Below, piece after piece: positions 30,101 through 39,300 of a stretch of DNA of 64,000 nt; position 1 is the stretch's first letter, and each line of letters starts with the position of its first letter. The DNA is from Nostoc sp. S4 (GTDB lineage: Bacteria; Cyanobacteriota; Cyanobacteriia; Cyanobacteriales; Nostocaceae). Where the stretch lies: contig JAQYWR010000003.1 of the NCBI GenBank assembly GCA_029379225.1, positions 1-64,000 on the forward strand. Reading direction: 5' to 3'. Below the pieces are notes generated by a model. It ran no database searches. It was not told the origin of the DNA and worked only from the letters and a program-made list of their open reading frames with translations. The translations under genes were made by a program, and so were the position numbers.

Positions 30101-33100
30101 CTGTTGAGGTCAAAGGGTTGTTGCGCTTCAAAGTCTGCCAGTTGTCTGACTTCGGCTTGTTGTTGATTTGAAGTTAATTCACTGAGATCAAATACTGGTA
30201 ACAGTAGTGATGTCGCTGATGAGATAACTGCTACAGCTTGCCCTTCTATTGTTTGAAAATTAGTTCGCAATGCTTCGTGGCGACGGAGAATTTCATTGAA
30301 ACTTTGTTGTAGTCCTCCTAAGTTGAATTCCCCTTGTAAGCGAACAGCAGCAGGGATGTTGTAGAAGGGGCTTTTTGGCTCTAACTGGGCAAGGAACCAT
30401 AACCGTTGCTGGGCAAATGATAGGGGTAACTTTTGTGAGCGGGAAATCCGCTCAATTGTTGCTGTTTGGAGTCCCAAGTCTGCTTTGATGGCTTTTTCGA
30501 TGTCTTTGGCTAGCCCAGCTATTGTTGGTTGTTCAAATAAGCGACGTAAAGAAAGCTCTTGTTGAAAAACTTTTCGCACCTGGGAAATCACTTGAGTTGC
30601 TAAAAGCGAGTGTCCACCTAATTCAAAGAAATTATTGTGGATACCGACTTCCTGTAGACCGAGGATTTGCGCCCAAATTCCAGCTAGTATCTCCTCAATT
30701 GCTGTGGAAGGAGCTACAAAAGTTTCTTGGAGTTCGGGGCGTGTTTGGTCTGGAGCAGGTAATGCCCGACGATCTACTTTGCCATTGGTTGTTAATGGCA
30801 GGGCATCCATTAGTACAAACACTGATGGCAGCATATATTCTGGCAAATGCTGTTTGAGATAGCTCCGCAGTTCACTAGGAATAGGAGTTGCATCGGATTT
30901 GGAAACCATATAAGCCACCAAACGCTGGTCACTAGGCACATCCTCCCGCGCCATCACTATCGTCTCTCGCACGCTTGGGTGTTGTTTTAGTAATCCCTCA
31001 ATTTCTCCTAACTCAATACGGAAACCTCTGACTTTCACCTGGTTATCTATTCGCCCCAGGAACTCCAGATTTCCGTCTAACCGATAGCGAACTAAGTCCC
31101 CTGTTTTATACAAACGTGCCCCTGGTTGCTCACTAAAGGGATTAGGGATAAACTTTTCTGCTGTTAGTTCCGAGCGATTGAAATAACCTCTGGCTAAACC
31201 TAAACCGCCGATGTATAGTTCACCTGGAACTCCAATTGGTACAGCCTTATGGTATTGGTTGAGTACATAAAGCTCAGTATTAGCGATCGCACGACCAATC
31301 GGAACAGAACCTGAGAGCATCTCACCTTTAGGTACTTGGTAAATGCAACAACCCACGACTGTCTCTGTCGGTCCATATTCATTCACTAAGATTGTATTAG
31401 GTGCAAAGTTTTGCCAGAAAGTAATGCTTTCGGCCAGCAGATTTTCTCCTCCAATAATTAAGGCTCTAGCTTTATCAGGAACTTCTGATGAAGATAAATG
31501 CTTTTCGAGTAGCTGTAGTTGAGCTGGTGTAATTTTGACTAAGCTGTAGTTTGAGCCGTTACGTAGGGCATCACCTAAAGACTCCATGCTTTGGTCTTCT
31601 GGAATAAGTTCTACCCGTCGTCCTACTACCAAAGGGGAAAACAGCCCAGTAATAGTGAGGTCAAAAGCTAGCGAAGAGTGAACCGTAGCCCCCTCTCCCA
31701 GATCAACTGCATAAGCTTGGGTACACCATGTTAGATAATTAACTAAACCTTGATGGGGAATTAATGTTCCTTTGGGCTTACCAGTAGAACCAGAAGTATA
31801 AATAACGTAGGCTAAATTGTCAGATATTGCCTTACTGATAGGGTTTTGTGTACTTTCGGAGGCAATCCTCTCCCAGTCATAATCCAGGCAACACAACTCA
31901 GCACTACATTCAGGAAGGATAGATAACAACTTTTGTTGGGTCAACAGCACAGGTGTACAGGTTTCTTCTAAAATGAAGGCTAACCTTTCTTTGGGATATA
32001 TAGGATCTAATGGCAAATAAGCTCCACCTGCTTTAAGAATACCTAGCACTCCCACAACCATATCGAGCGATCGCTCTGTGCAAATCCCGACTATAATTTC
32101 TGGACCAACGCCCATTTTTTGTAAGTAATGAGCTAGTTGATTTGCCCGTACGTTTAGCTGTGAGTAGGTTAGTTGCTGGTTTTCACAAACTACAGCAATG
32201 TTGTCAGGGGTGCGATCGCACTGTGATTCAAACCAGTGGTGTATACATTGGTGTTGTGAGGTAGCAGTTTTTGTGTTGTTGAATTCAACTAAAAGTTGCT
32301 CTCGCTCAACAGGGCTGAGAATGTCGAAAGAAGCGATCGCTCCTTCAAGATTTTTTACAACGCTGGCTAACAATGTCTCAAATTGACTTGCCAGACGTTG
32401 AATATCTTCAACAACGTAGACATTGGCATCATAGTGAAATTCAGCAGTTATACGATCGTCATACCGACGAACACAGGATAGTTTGACCTGGAATTGATCC
32501 ACACAGGCGTACTGTTTATAAGTTGAAAAACAGATACTGTCTGCGTAATACCTGGCTGACAGAGACGCAAACTCAAAACAGAATGGGAAGAAAGGTTGTT
32601 GTTGACTATTGCCATTCAACGTACTAACACTTTCTTCCCAAGAAAAGCTTTCCTGGCATTCAAATGTCTCCTCTGTCGCTTCCGCAACTATATTCAACAG
32701 TTCACTAAATTTGTAGTTATTCTGAAGATTACATTGAAAGGGTAAATATTTAACCAACAGACCTAGAGCTTCTTGCAATTGTTCATAGTTACGACCATTA
32801 CTAGCTATACCAATGATCGTATCTGATTTGCCAGTAAGTTGGCACAACAATATTTGCCAGCAAGTAAGAAAAAAGACATAACTTGTAATATTTGTGTGCT
32901 GTGCTAGCGTCGCATCTATTTTAGTTACTAAATCTGGCGGAATATCCAAACTAAGCGATTGGGGCTTAAATTCCGAGTTGTTAATTAGCTGATTTGAGTA
33001 AGGAAGCTTCAATTCTCCAATATTAAAGACATCGAACTTTCTCCAGTAATTTGATTCAGCTTTTAGTTCCTCTGTCTGCAATAATTCATTTTGCCATTCA

Positions 33101-33630
33101 GAGATATCTGCATATTGCAGAGGTTGTTCGGATAGTTTCTCATGCTGTAAACAAGTAGCATAGCATCTGCTGAGTTCACAAACTAAATTATTTAGACTTG
33201 GCGCGTCTGCATATAAAGCAGGCAAACTGACGATTAATAAGTACTTTTGTGGTGTCAGAGTTACTAAGGTAGCCAACAATAGCGATCCTCGAGCCAAATC
33301 AAGACTCTGCTGACTCGCTGATTGAAACAGTTTCTCTATCTCAGACTCTATAGCATCTTTATCTTCTAAATATGCTTCATTTAATGATATTAAAGTATCT
33401 TCATTAATTACTTGAATAGGAGTTTTTATCCCATTAATGCAATGAAAGGTAGTTCGGAGAATTTCATGGCGATTGACTATTTGATTTAAGGCTTCTTTCA
33501 AAACATCTTTTTTCAGATTTCCTTCCAAAAGAATCGCACAATGAGCCTGATATGCTCGACTATCTTTTTGTAACAACCATAGACGCTTTTGTTGCGGAGA
33601 TAGTGAAAAACCCTGAATTTGTTCTTGCAT
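27184..33630 (-). CDS. Two-module NRPS, C*-A(Asn)-PCP-C-A(Thr)-PCP
   Basis: Dimodular NRPS of 2148 residues. The first about 430 residues are C-like (SPQQKRLWLL), but the expected HHxxxDG motif reads SLPALYADAPSL near 133-145, so it cannot catalyse condensation in the usual way. A1: YTSGSTGKPKG near 613, code by eye D L T K I G E V G K, the asparagine code. PCP1 Ser near 1005. C2: intact HHIVSDGWS near 1203. A2: code D F W N V G M V H K, a threonine code. PCP2 Ser near 2078, then a Lys/Arg-rich tail that probably docks onto the next KS. The genes just upstream encode a TauD-like oxygenase and a free-standing C domain with an intact motif. This suggests that the degenerate domain recruits the oxygenase and the free C domain makes the bond (inference). 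No epimerase domains. Confidence 0.96.
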   Translation of the reverse strand: MQEQIQGFSLSPQQKRLWLLQKDSRAYQAHCAILLEGNLKKDVLKEALNQIVNRHEILRTTFHCINGIKTPIQVINEDTLISLNEAYLEDKDAIESEIEKLFQSASQQSLDLARGSLLLATLVTLTPQKYLLIVSLPALYADAPSLNNLVCELSRCYATCLQHEKLSEQPLQYADISEWQNELLQTEELKAESNYWRKFDVFNIGELKLPYSNQLINNSEFKPQSLSLDIPPDLVTKIDATLAQHTNITSYVFFLTCWQILLCQLTGKSDTIIGIASNGRNYEQLQEALGLLVKYLPFQCNLQNNYKFSELLNIVAEATEETFECQESFSWEESVSTLNGNSQQQPFFPFCFEFASLSARYYADSICFSTYKQYACVDQFQVKLSCVRRYDDRITAEFHYDANVYVVEDIQRLASQFETLLASVVKNLEGAIASFDILSPVEREQLLVEFNNTKTATSQHQCIHHWFESQCDRTPDNIAVVCENQQLTYSQLNVRANQLAHYLQKMGVGPEIIVGICTERSLDMVVGVLGILKAGGAYLPLDPIYPKERLAFILEETCTPVLLTQQKLLSILPECSAELCCLDYDWERIASESTQNPISKAISDNLAYVIYTSGSTGKPKGTLIPHQGLVNYLTWCTQAYAVDLGEGATVHSSLAFDLTITGLFSPLVVGRRVELIPEDQSMESLGDALRNGSNYSLVKITPAQLQLLEKHLSSSEVPDKARALIIGGENLLAESITFWQNFAPNTILVNEYGPTETVVGCCIYQVPKGEMLSGSVPIGRAIANTELYVLNQYHKAVPIGVPGELYIGGLGLARGYFNRSELTAEKFIPNPFSEQPGARLYKTGDLVRYRLDGNLEFLGRIDNQVKVRGFRIELGEIEGLLKQHPSVRETIVMAREDVPSDQRLVAYMVSKSDATPIPSELRSYLKQHLPEYMLPSVFVLMDALPLTTNGKVDRRALPAPDQTRPELQETFVAPSTAIEEILAGIWAQILGLQEVGIHNNFFELGGHSLLATQVISQVRKVFQQELSLRRLFEQPTIAGLAKDIEKAIKADLGLQTATIERISRSQKLPLSFAQQRLWFLAQLEPKSPFYNIPAAVRLQGEFNLGGLQQSFNEILRRHEALRTNFQTIEGQAVAVISSATSLLLPVFDLSELTSNQQQAEVRQLADFEAQQPFDLNSDLLLRVKLLRLNELEHILLLTMHHIVSDGWSIGVLVREVATLYQAFCAGQPSPLAELPIQYVDFAAWQRQWLQAEVLQSQISYWKKQLEGAPTLLELPTDHPRPALQTFAGATYSFELSVELSQALNKLSQQQGSTLFMTLLAAFQTLLWRYTGQEDIVVGSPIANRNQAEIEGLIGFFVNTLVLRTNLANNPTFEELLTRVREVALRAYAHQDLPFEQLIEQLQPQRDLNHTPLFQVMFALQNAPMSALELSGLSLSLLESNSGTAKFDLTLDMTETAQGLVGTLEYNSDLFESSTINRMAGHLQTLLEGIVANPQQRVSELPLLTQAEKALLVHWNHTSVEYPQDECIHKLFEVQVERTPDAIAVVFEDQQLTYQELNARANQLAHYLRSLGVKPEVLVGICTERSLEMIVGLLGILKAGGAYVPLDPAYPQERLAFILQDTQLPVLVTQQRLIENLPESQTKVICLDTDWGSIAQKSQENFISDSTTNNLAYIIYTSGSTGQPKGVLVNHSNVIRLLLATQSWYHFNQQDVWTLFHSIAFDFSVWELWGALLYGGQLVVVPYWLSRSPENFYKLLSQQQVTVLNQTPSAFRQLIQVEKTLGDANKLSLRLVVFGGEALELQSLRPWFERHGDQFPQLVNMYGITETTVHVTYRPLTMADLEATCGSVIGRPIPDLQVYLLDQYEQPVPVGVRGEMCIGGAGVARGYLNRPELTSKKFIPNTFSKKPNARLYRSGDLARYLPNGDIEYLGRIDHQVKIRGFRIELGEIEAHLNQHPAVEETLVVVRSDSANSQRMVAYIVLNTDKTLVITELRDFLNSKLPNYMVPAAFVMLEALPLTPNGKVDRKALPAPDTARPELEAVYQSPQTEVEKTIADIWQEVLHVENVGIHDNFFELGGHSLLLVQAHNKLYKIFENDLLVLDLFRYPTISSLANYLNKVNKKKSSFRTTDIDTKKIEAGKAHQRKRQQKI

Positions 33631-33648
33631 TTTTGACCACCCTCAGTT

Positions 33649-34695
33649 TCAAATTTCGTCAAAACTTGTCATTTCACCCATCGCAACAAAAAGCTTTCGT
33701 TCTCCAAAAAAAGGATTACGCCCATGAGCAGTTAATAGGTTATCTAATATTAATAAATCTCCAGTTTGCCAAGGAAAGCTGATTTCTAGCTTTTGATATA
33801 CTCCACAAATTTCTTCCATTACAGAGTCTTCAATACGAGAACCATCACCGTAGTAGCAATTTCGGGGTAAATCTTCTTCCTGGAAAGATGATAACAGAGT
33901 CTCACGCGTTTCCATATCTAAGCATGAAGTATGCCAATGTTGAGCTTGGGTAAACCAAGTCAGTTCACCAGTTTGAGGATGCTTGACCACGGCAGGTCGT
34001 ACAGCACGGGTTCTCAATCTACCATTATCTTTCCATTCAAAATCGATACCAGCTTCTCTACAATTAGCCTCTACTTTTGCTTGATTTTGAGTTTGAAAAA
34101 CAGTTGACCAGTCTAGTCCAAGTTTAGAGTCGTAGTTGCGAAGATACATGACCTTCTTTTCAATAAATCTTTCCCGAATCTTGCGATCGATTAGTTCAAA
34201 AACTTTACGACTATCAACAATAGGAGTTTCTCCTCCTTGTTCTGCTGGTTGACCACAGCCAAAAAAGATTTTCCTAGGCCAACGATAGTTGAAAGAATTT
34301 TCATTATGCCACAACAGTTTTTTATCTGCTGGATAAAAAACTGGAGTATAAACGTTAGGACTGACAGCTTCACGAATATGTTCACCATTTTCATTAAACA
34401 AGTTTGGGCATAGTGTCAGGCAAACTTGCTCAAAAACTCCTGCTCTGTCTAAATTAAAACCCCGCAATAATATAGCACCCTGTTTTAGTAACTTTGTTTG
34501 TATAAATTCTTGGTTCTCCTCGATCCAATTTACTAAGTCGAGATTTTCTACCGCAGGCTTGAATACTACAGGAAGTGTTTCCCCATATTTAAAATAATCT
34601 ATTTTTATTAATTCTCCTTGTATCAATTTTACTGCTTTTCTTGTAATATTTTCTAAACCTTGAAGTTTAAATTGCTTATTTTCTATATTTTTCAT
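33649..34695 (-). CDS. TauD/SyrP-like Fe(II)/2-oxoglutarate oxygenase
   Basis: Non-haem iron, 2-oxoglutarate-dependent oxygenase of 348 residues. The iron-binding triad is visible as LLWHNENSF (His-X-Glu, about residues 128-136) and the distal His in LLTAHGRNPF, with an Arg nearby (GERK) for 2-oxoglutarate. His-X-Glu rather than His-X-Asp is known from AsnO/VioC-type amino acid beta-hydroxylases, and SyrP hydroxylates carrier-bound Asp. The gene lies between a free C domain gene and an NRPS gene whose first A domain reads as Asn, so beta-hydroxylation of Asn is the best guess (inference). It starts 20 bases after the C domain gene stops and ends 18 bases before the NRPS start. A hydroxylation target elsewhere in the chain cannot be excluded. 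Confidence 0.92.
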   Translation of the reverse strand: MKNIENKQFKLQGLENITRKAVKLIQGELIKIDYFKYGETLPVVFKPAVENLDLVNWIEENQEFIQTKLLKQGAILLRGFNLDRAGVFEQVCLTLCPNLFNENGEHIREAVSPNVYTPVFYPADKKLLWHNENSFNYRWPRKIFFGCGQPAEQGGETPIVDSRKVFELIDRKIRERFIEKKVMYLRNYDSKLGLDWSTVFQTQNQAKVEANCREAGIDFEWKDNGRLRTRAVRPAVVKHPQTGELTWFTQAQHWHTSCLDMETRETLLSSFQEEDLPRNCYYGDGSRIEDSVMEEICGVYQKLEISFPWQTGDLLILDNLLTAHGRNPFFGERKLFVAMGEMTSFDEI

Positions 34696-34715
34696 ATTTG
34701 GGACTTTTTATCTTT

Positions 34716-36272
34716 TTAAGAGATGGTCGTAATGGCTTTACGCTGAACATCTTTCAACAGGTTAGAATACTCTTCTTTTCGCTTGCTTTTTATGTAGAGG
34801 CGTTGTTGTTTTTCCACTTCCACTAAGTTGTCAACCAGTTCATTCAATCGGATCTCTGGTTGTTTTACAACAGTATTTAAAAGGGTTTCAAAATTTTTCA
34901 ACATCTTTATAATACTACTAGCATCAAACAGATCCATGTCGTACTCTAAATCACCCTTAATCCCTTGTTCTGTATCTATCACTCTTAGGAATAAATCAAG
35001 TGTTGTTTTTTCTGTATCTACCTGATTTAAAGTACTAGTTGTTAAATTTGTAAGCTCTAGAAGTGGCAGAGCAATATTATCAAGAACAAACTTAACCTGG
35101 AATAATGGCATACGATTTAGGTTTCGCTCTACTTTTAGAGCATCTACAACTTTCTCAAACGGCAGATCTTGATGGGTATAGGCTCCTAAAGTTACTTCAC
35201 GTACTCGTCCAAGTAACTCCCGAAAGGAGGGATTTCCAGACAAATTAGTACGCAACACCAACTGGTTGACGAAGAACCCGATTAATCCCTCTATTTCAGC
35301 TTGGTTGCGGTTGGCAACATCAGTACCTACAACAATATCGTCCTGATTAGTGTACCAGTGCAATAAAGTTTGAAACGTAGCCAGTAATGTCATAAAAAGT
35401 GTAACACCTTCCTGCTGACTCAAGGCTTTAAGCTCTTGTGATAAAGCTTTTGATAACATCAGGTATTGTTTTGCACCCTGAAAAGTTTGAATTGCTTGTC
35501 GGGGGCGATCGGTAGGCAATTGTAAACAAGGAAGGCTGTCAAGACGTTTCTTCCAATAAGTAATTTGAGATTCTAGTATCTTTCCTTGTAGCCATTGCCG
35601 TTGCCAGAGAGCAAAGTCTGCATACTGGATAGGGAGTTCAGGTAGTGGTGAAGGTAATCCAGCACAAAAAGCTTTGTACAGCGCTGTCAATTCGCGAACA
35701 AACACACCAATTGACCAGCCGTCTATGGCAATGTGATGTATTGTTAATTGCATTAAATATTTTGTTTTGCTCAGATGCAACAGGATAGGTCGCAACAAAG
35801 GTTCTTGCGCCAAATTAAAAACTAGTTGGGCTTCCTTAGTGGTTAATCGTTGGATTTCTTGCTCAAGCTGATTCTTTGGTAGTTTCTGGAGGTCTACTGT
35901 CGGCAAAACAATACTCAAAAATGGAGCAATGACTTGAACTGGTTGTCCCTCTATGATTTTGAAGGTAGTACGTAGGGATTCGTGACGTTGCACAATCTCA
36001 TTCAGGCTCTGCTCCAATGCCGTTACATTGAGTGAACCTGTAAAGCGTAGAAATCCAGAAACATTGTAAGCAGTACTAGTGGGATCTAATTGATGGAGAA
36101 ACCAAAGGCGTTGTTGGGCAAAAGATAGTGGAACAGGACTTGTTTGGGAACGTCTCGGAATAACTTCTAATTGAGAGTCAACTTGACCTCGCAGCCGCTT
36201 TTCGAGAAGTTCTCGCTGAGTGGGTGAAAGTTTCGATCGTCGTTTTAAAATTTCATCTTTTGAAATTTTCAT
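34716..36272 (-). CDS. Free-standing NRPS condensation domain
   Basis: The protein has 518 residues and holds only a C domain: leader LSPTQRELLEKRLRG, C1 motif LSFAQQRLWFLHQL, catalytic HHIAIDGWS near residue 178, late motifs HQDLPFEKVVDAL and RNQAEIEGLIGFFVN. It stops after the C domain with a polar Lys/Arg-rich tail; no A or PCP follows. It lies between a PKS gene (ACP donor) and the TauD-like oxygenase gene, upstream of an NRPS that starts with a C-like domain lacking the catalytic His pair. The simplest reading is that it forms the amide bond between the PKS-bound chain and Asn in trans. It may have separated from the next NRPS gene when the oxygenase gene was inserted. Intact motifs argue against a pseudogene. 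Confidence 0.94.
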   Translation of the reverse strand: MKISKDEILKRRSKLSPTQRELLEKRLRGQVDSQLEVIPRRSQTSPVPLSFAQQRLWFLHQLDPTSTAYNVSGFLRFTGSLNVTALEQSLNEIVQRHESLRTTFKIIEGQPVQVIAPFLSIVLPTVDLQKLPKNQLEQEIQRLTTKEAQLVFNLAQEPLLRPILLHLSKTKYLMQLTIHHIAIDGWSIGVFVRELTALYKAFCAGLPSPLPELPIQYADFALWQRQWLQGKILESQITYWKKRLDSLPCLQLPTDRPRQAIQTFQGAKQYLMLSKALSQELKALSQQEGVTLFMTLLATFQTLLHWYTNQDDIVVGTDVANRNQAEIEGLIGFFVNQLVLRTNLSGNPSFRELLGRVREVTLGAYTHQDLPFEKVVDALKVERNLNRMPLFQVKFVLDNIALPLLELTNLTTSTLNQVDTEKTTLDLFLRVIDTEQGIKGDLEYDMDLFDASSIIKMLKNFETLLNTVVKQPEIRLNELVDNLVEVEKQQRLYIKSKRKEEYSNLLKDVQRKAITTIS

Positions 36273-36350
36273 TATTAATATCTTGAATTCAAAGACTTTT
36301 GCTATCTATTTTGACAATTGCACATCAAGGGTTAAATGCATTTATCAAAT

Positions 36351-39300
36351 CTAACTAATTTTAACTTCAGAGAATTTTTCTAACTCTTCTAGGATCATTT
36401 CTTCAATAACTAAAGCCAATTCAGCTATATTCGGTTCATCGAAGAAGCGTTGATGAGACAGTTCTATATTGAAAGTTTTACGTATTCGAGAAATAACAAT
36501 AGTAGCAAGTAAAGAGTCTCCTCTCAAATCAAAAAAGTTATCGTAAATTCCTACTTGTTCAATGCTAAAGATTTCCTGCCAAATGTCAGTCAGAATGTGC
36601 TCAATCTCGGTACGTGGAGCCACATAAGCATTTACTAGGTTAGGGCGAGGGTGAGTTGGTTTATCTCGCCTAATCTTAGTAAATTCTTCTTCTAAGGTAT
36701 TGAGAGTATCTTGTAGGTTAATCAAATTTCGATTAATCAGGTTATTAAAATCGCTTTTCGATACAATTACCTGAGGTATTGTGCTAGAAAACAGAATACG
36801 TCTAAAAGCCTCCATGGCTTCTTCAAGGGTTAATGGTGTTTCTTCAAGTGTAAATTCTGACACCCTATCTAAGTTTGCTTGAGTCATCCATTCTGAAGTG
36901 TTCCATCTATTCCAATTTATGGATCTAATAAACCTGCCATTTTTAGAGGCACTGTAGTAAGCAAACGCATCAATGAAAGCACATTCAGCAGTATATTCTA
37001 CTAGCCCGATTCCACCTACAACTGAAGCTTGTGATGAAGTAAGTACAAAGAAATCCAACTCGGTATCTTTGAAGAGATTATGGAGTATTATTGTTCCTAT
37101 TACTTTCGGCGCAAGAAAAATTCTTCCTGTTTCTAGCGTTTTTTGGGCAAAGAATTCTTGTTGACTTTCTACAGCATTATGGATTACCCCATTAATCTGA
37201 CCAAATCGATTGTTTGCATGAGTGATTGCTGCTTCCATTTGTTCTCGATTGGTAACGTCAGCTTTAACTACTAAAACTTCCGCACCCAAAACCTCAAGTT
37301 CTTGCAATTTAAGAATCTTACGGCTTACGCTATCTTGCTCACCATAATCTGATAGCCATTGTGACCACTCTTCTCGCTCAGGAAAAGCTGAACGTCCTAT
37401 CAGTATGAGTTTTGCTTGTAGAGTCTTCGCTAGATATTCTGCATTAAAGAGACCAACTCCTCCTAATCCACCCGTTATTAAATAAACTCCCCTTTCCCTG
37501 AACTGGGGTTTTGCTTCGACTATTCCATCCAAGTAGACGGGTTCAAAAGTCTGCACCCAGCGATAATTTCCACGGTACGCCACAACACGGTCAGACGATT
37601 GAACCATGAATTCAGCCAGTAGCTGATCTATAAGTTTTTCTTGTTGCCAATTTTCTGTTTCAGGAATAACGATATCAATGCTACGACAGATGATATTCGG
37701 GTACTCTTGCTGAATGACCTTACACGGTCCTAATACGAAAGCCTTTCCTGGGTCTAGTACCTCTGAGCCTGTCACTTCCTGCAAATTGTTTGACACTATT
37801 CCAATTTCCACGGAACTTGTCATCTGTTGCTGCTCTGCAAGTGTTTGTGCTAGAAATACCAGACTGTAGAAACTCAAAGTTTCACACTTTTCAAGGGACT
37901 CAATTGTTAATTCTATGCCCCTGTTTAATGTCAGACTCCACAAATGTAAAATCCTGTTTGGAGTTAACTCCAGTGCACCAAGTTCTTTGATCAAGGCGTA
38001 GTAATCATCTCGTCGTTGAGGGTTGATGGTATATACGCGTTGAGAAGATGCTATTTCACTACTAAATTGCTCTCCTATTTTGACAATAATTGCATTCTGA
38101 CCCTCAAGGGTAAGTCGTTGCACGATTTTATTACCCAAACCGTACTCATCGATAAATACTAACCAACACCCTGGCTGAGTTGCTTGAAGCTTTGAATTAA
38201 ACGGCTGAGGTGGCATTAAGCGTTTCCAAGAGGGAATGTAAAACCAATCGGAAATGTTCAGCTTTTCGTGTAATGAAACTTGAGGTTTGTTTTCAGCATT
38301 TATTTGCTCAAAGGTTACAGTAAATGCTGAAGCTGCGGGTAATGCTGTTGACGCAGAAGCTTGAGCTACGAAAACATATTGTTCAAAAACATCAATTTCA
38401 GAAAAAGCCGCCACCTCAACAAACCCATGATTACGTAAAGCTTCCTGCCATTGTTCTTTTGATAAAAAGGGATTACCTGAATTTCGTTGTTTATCCTCTA
38501 ACGGATTCATCAACAGACCATCAATCATGTCGAAGTCTAATTGAGGTTGCGTTATCTCCTGGATTAATAACAGACCTTCAGGAGCCAATAAAGAGCGTAC
38601 ATACTCAAGAGTTTTTCCTATGTTCTGAGTCACATGCAGCACATTTACGGCTAGTACTACATCAAAGCTGTGACTTTCGTACCCTTGTTCAGATGGAGGT
38701 TGCTCGATGTTTAGTAAACGATATTCAACAAATGGATAGGCGCTAAATTTCTTTTCAGCTTCCGTTAAGAAAAAACCGCCTACATCAGTAAAGGTGTAAT
38801 TGGTTTGCTTGGATGGCAATATAGGTAGCAATTCTGCCGTTACAATACCAGTTCCACCCCCGATTTCTAAGATTCTTAGGTTCACCTCAGATGGCAATGA
38901 CTTTACTACCACCTCCAGGCTTGCTTGGATAATGGCATTAAAGTAGATATCAGCGGGCAAGTTTTGCCGAGAAATTTCTCCTTCCTTGGCTAACGTATCA
39001 GCATACAACTTCAATGGTTCTTTTTTACCAACAAGTATATCTGTCAGATTTTCACCAAAGTTCTGGACGAGTTCTATCTGTTGAGGTATATCAGCCCATC
39101 TAATTGTGAATTCTTTTACCAAACTATTAATAGAGTCTGCTGACAATGGCAGAAAGTTTGTAAAGAGTTCTCTAACTTGCTTTAGGTGGCCTCGCTCTAC
39201 AAGGACATCCAGCCAGCGACACAATAATTGTCGGTAGTGAGGAATAACTTGACATTGCTCAAACAACTCCTCAAGAGAATAGTTCTGTGATGGATTGTTG

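Noticed and set aside
38324-38746. Plus-strand ORF of 140 codons
   Set aside because: It is antisense to the well-conserved methyltransferase domain of the PKS and shows no protein-like pattern.
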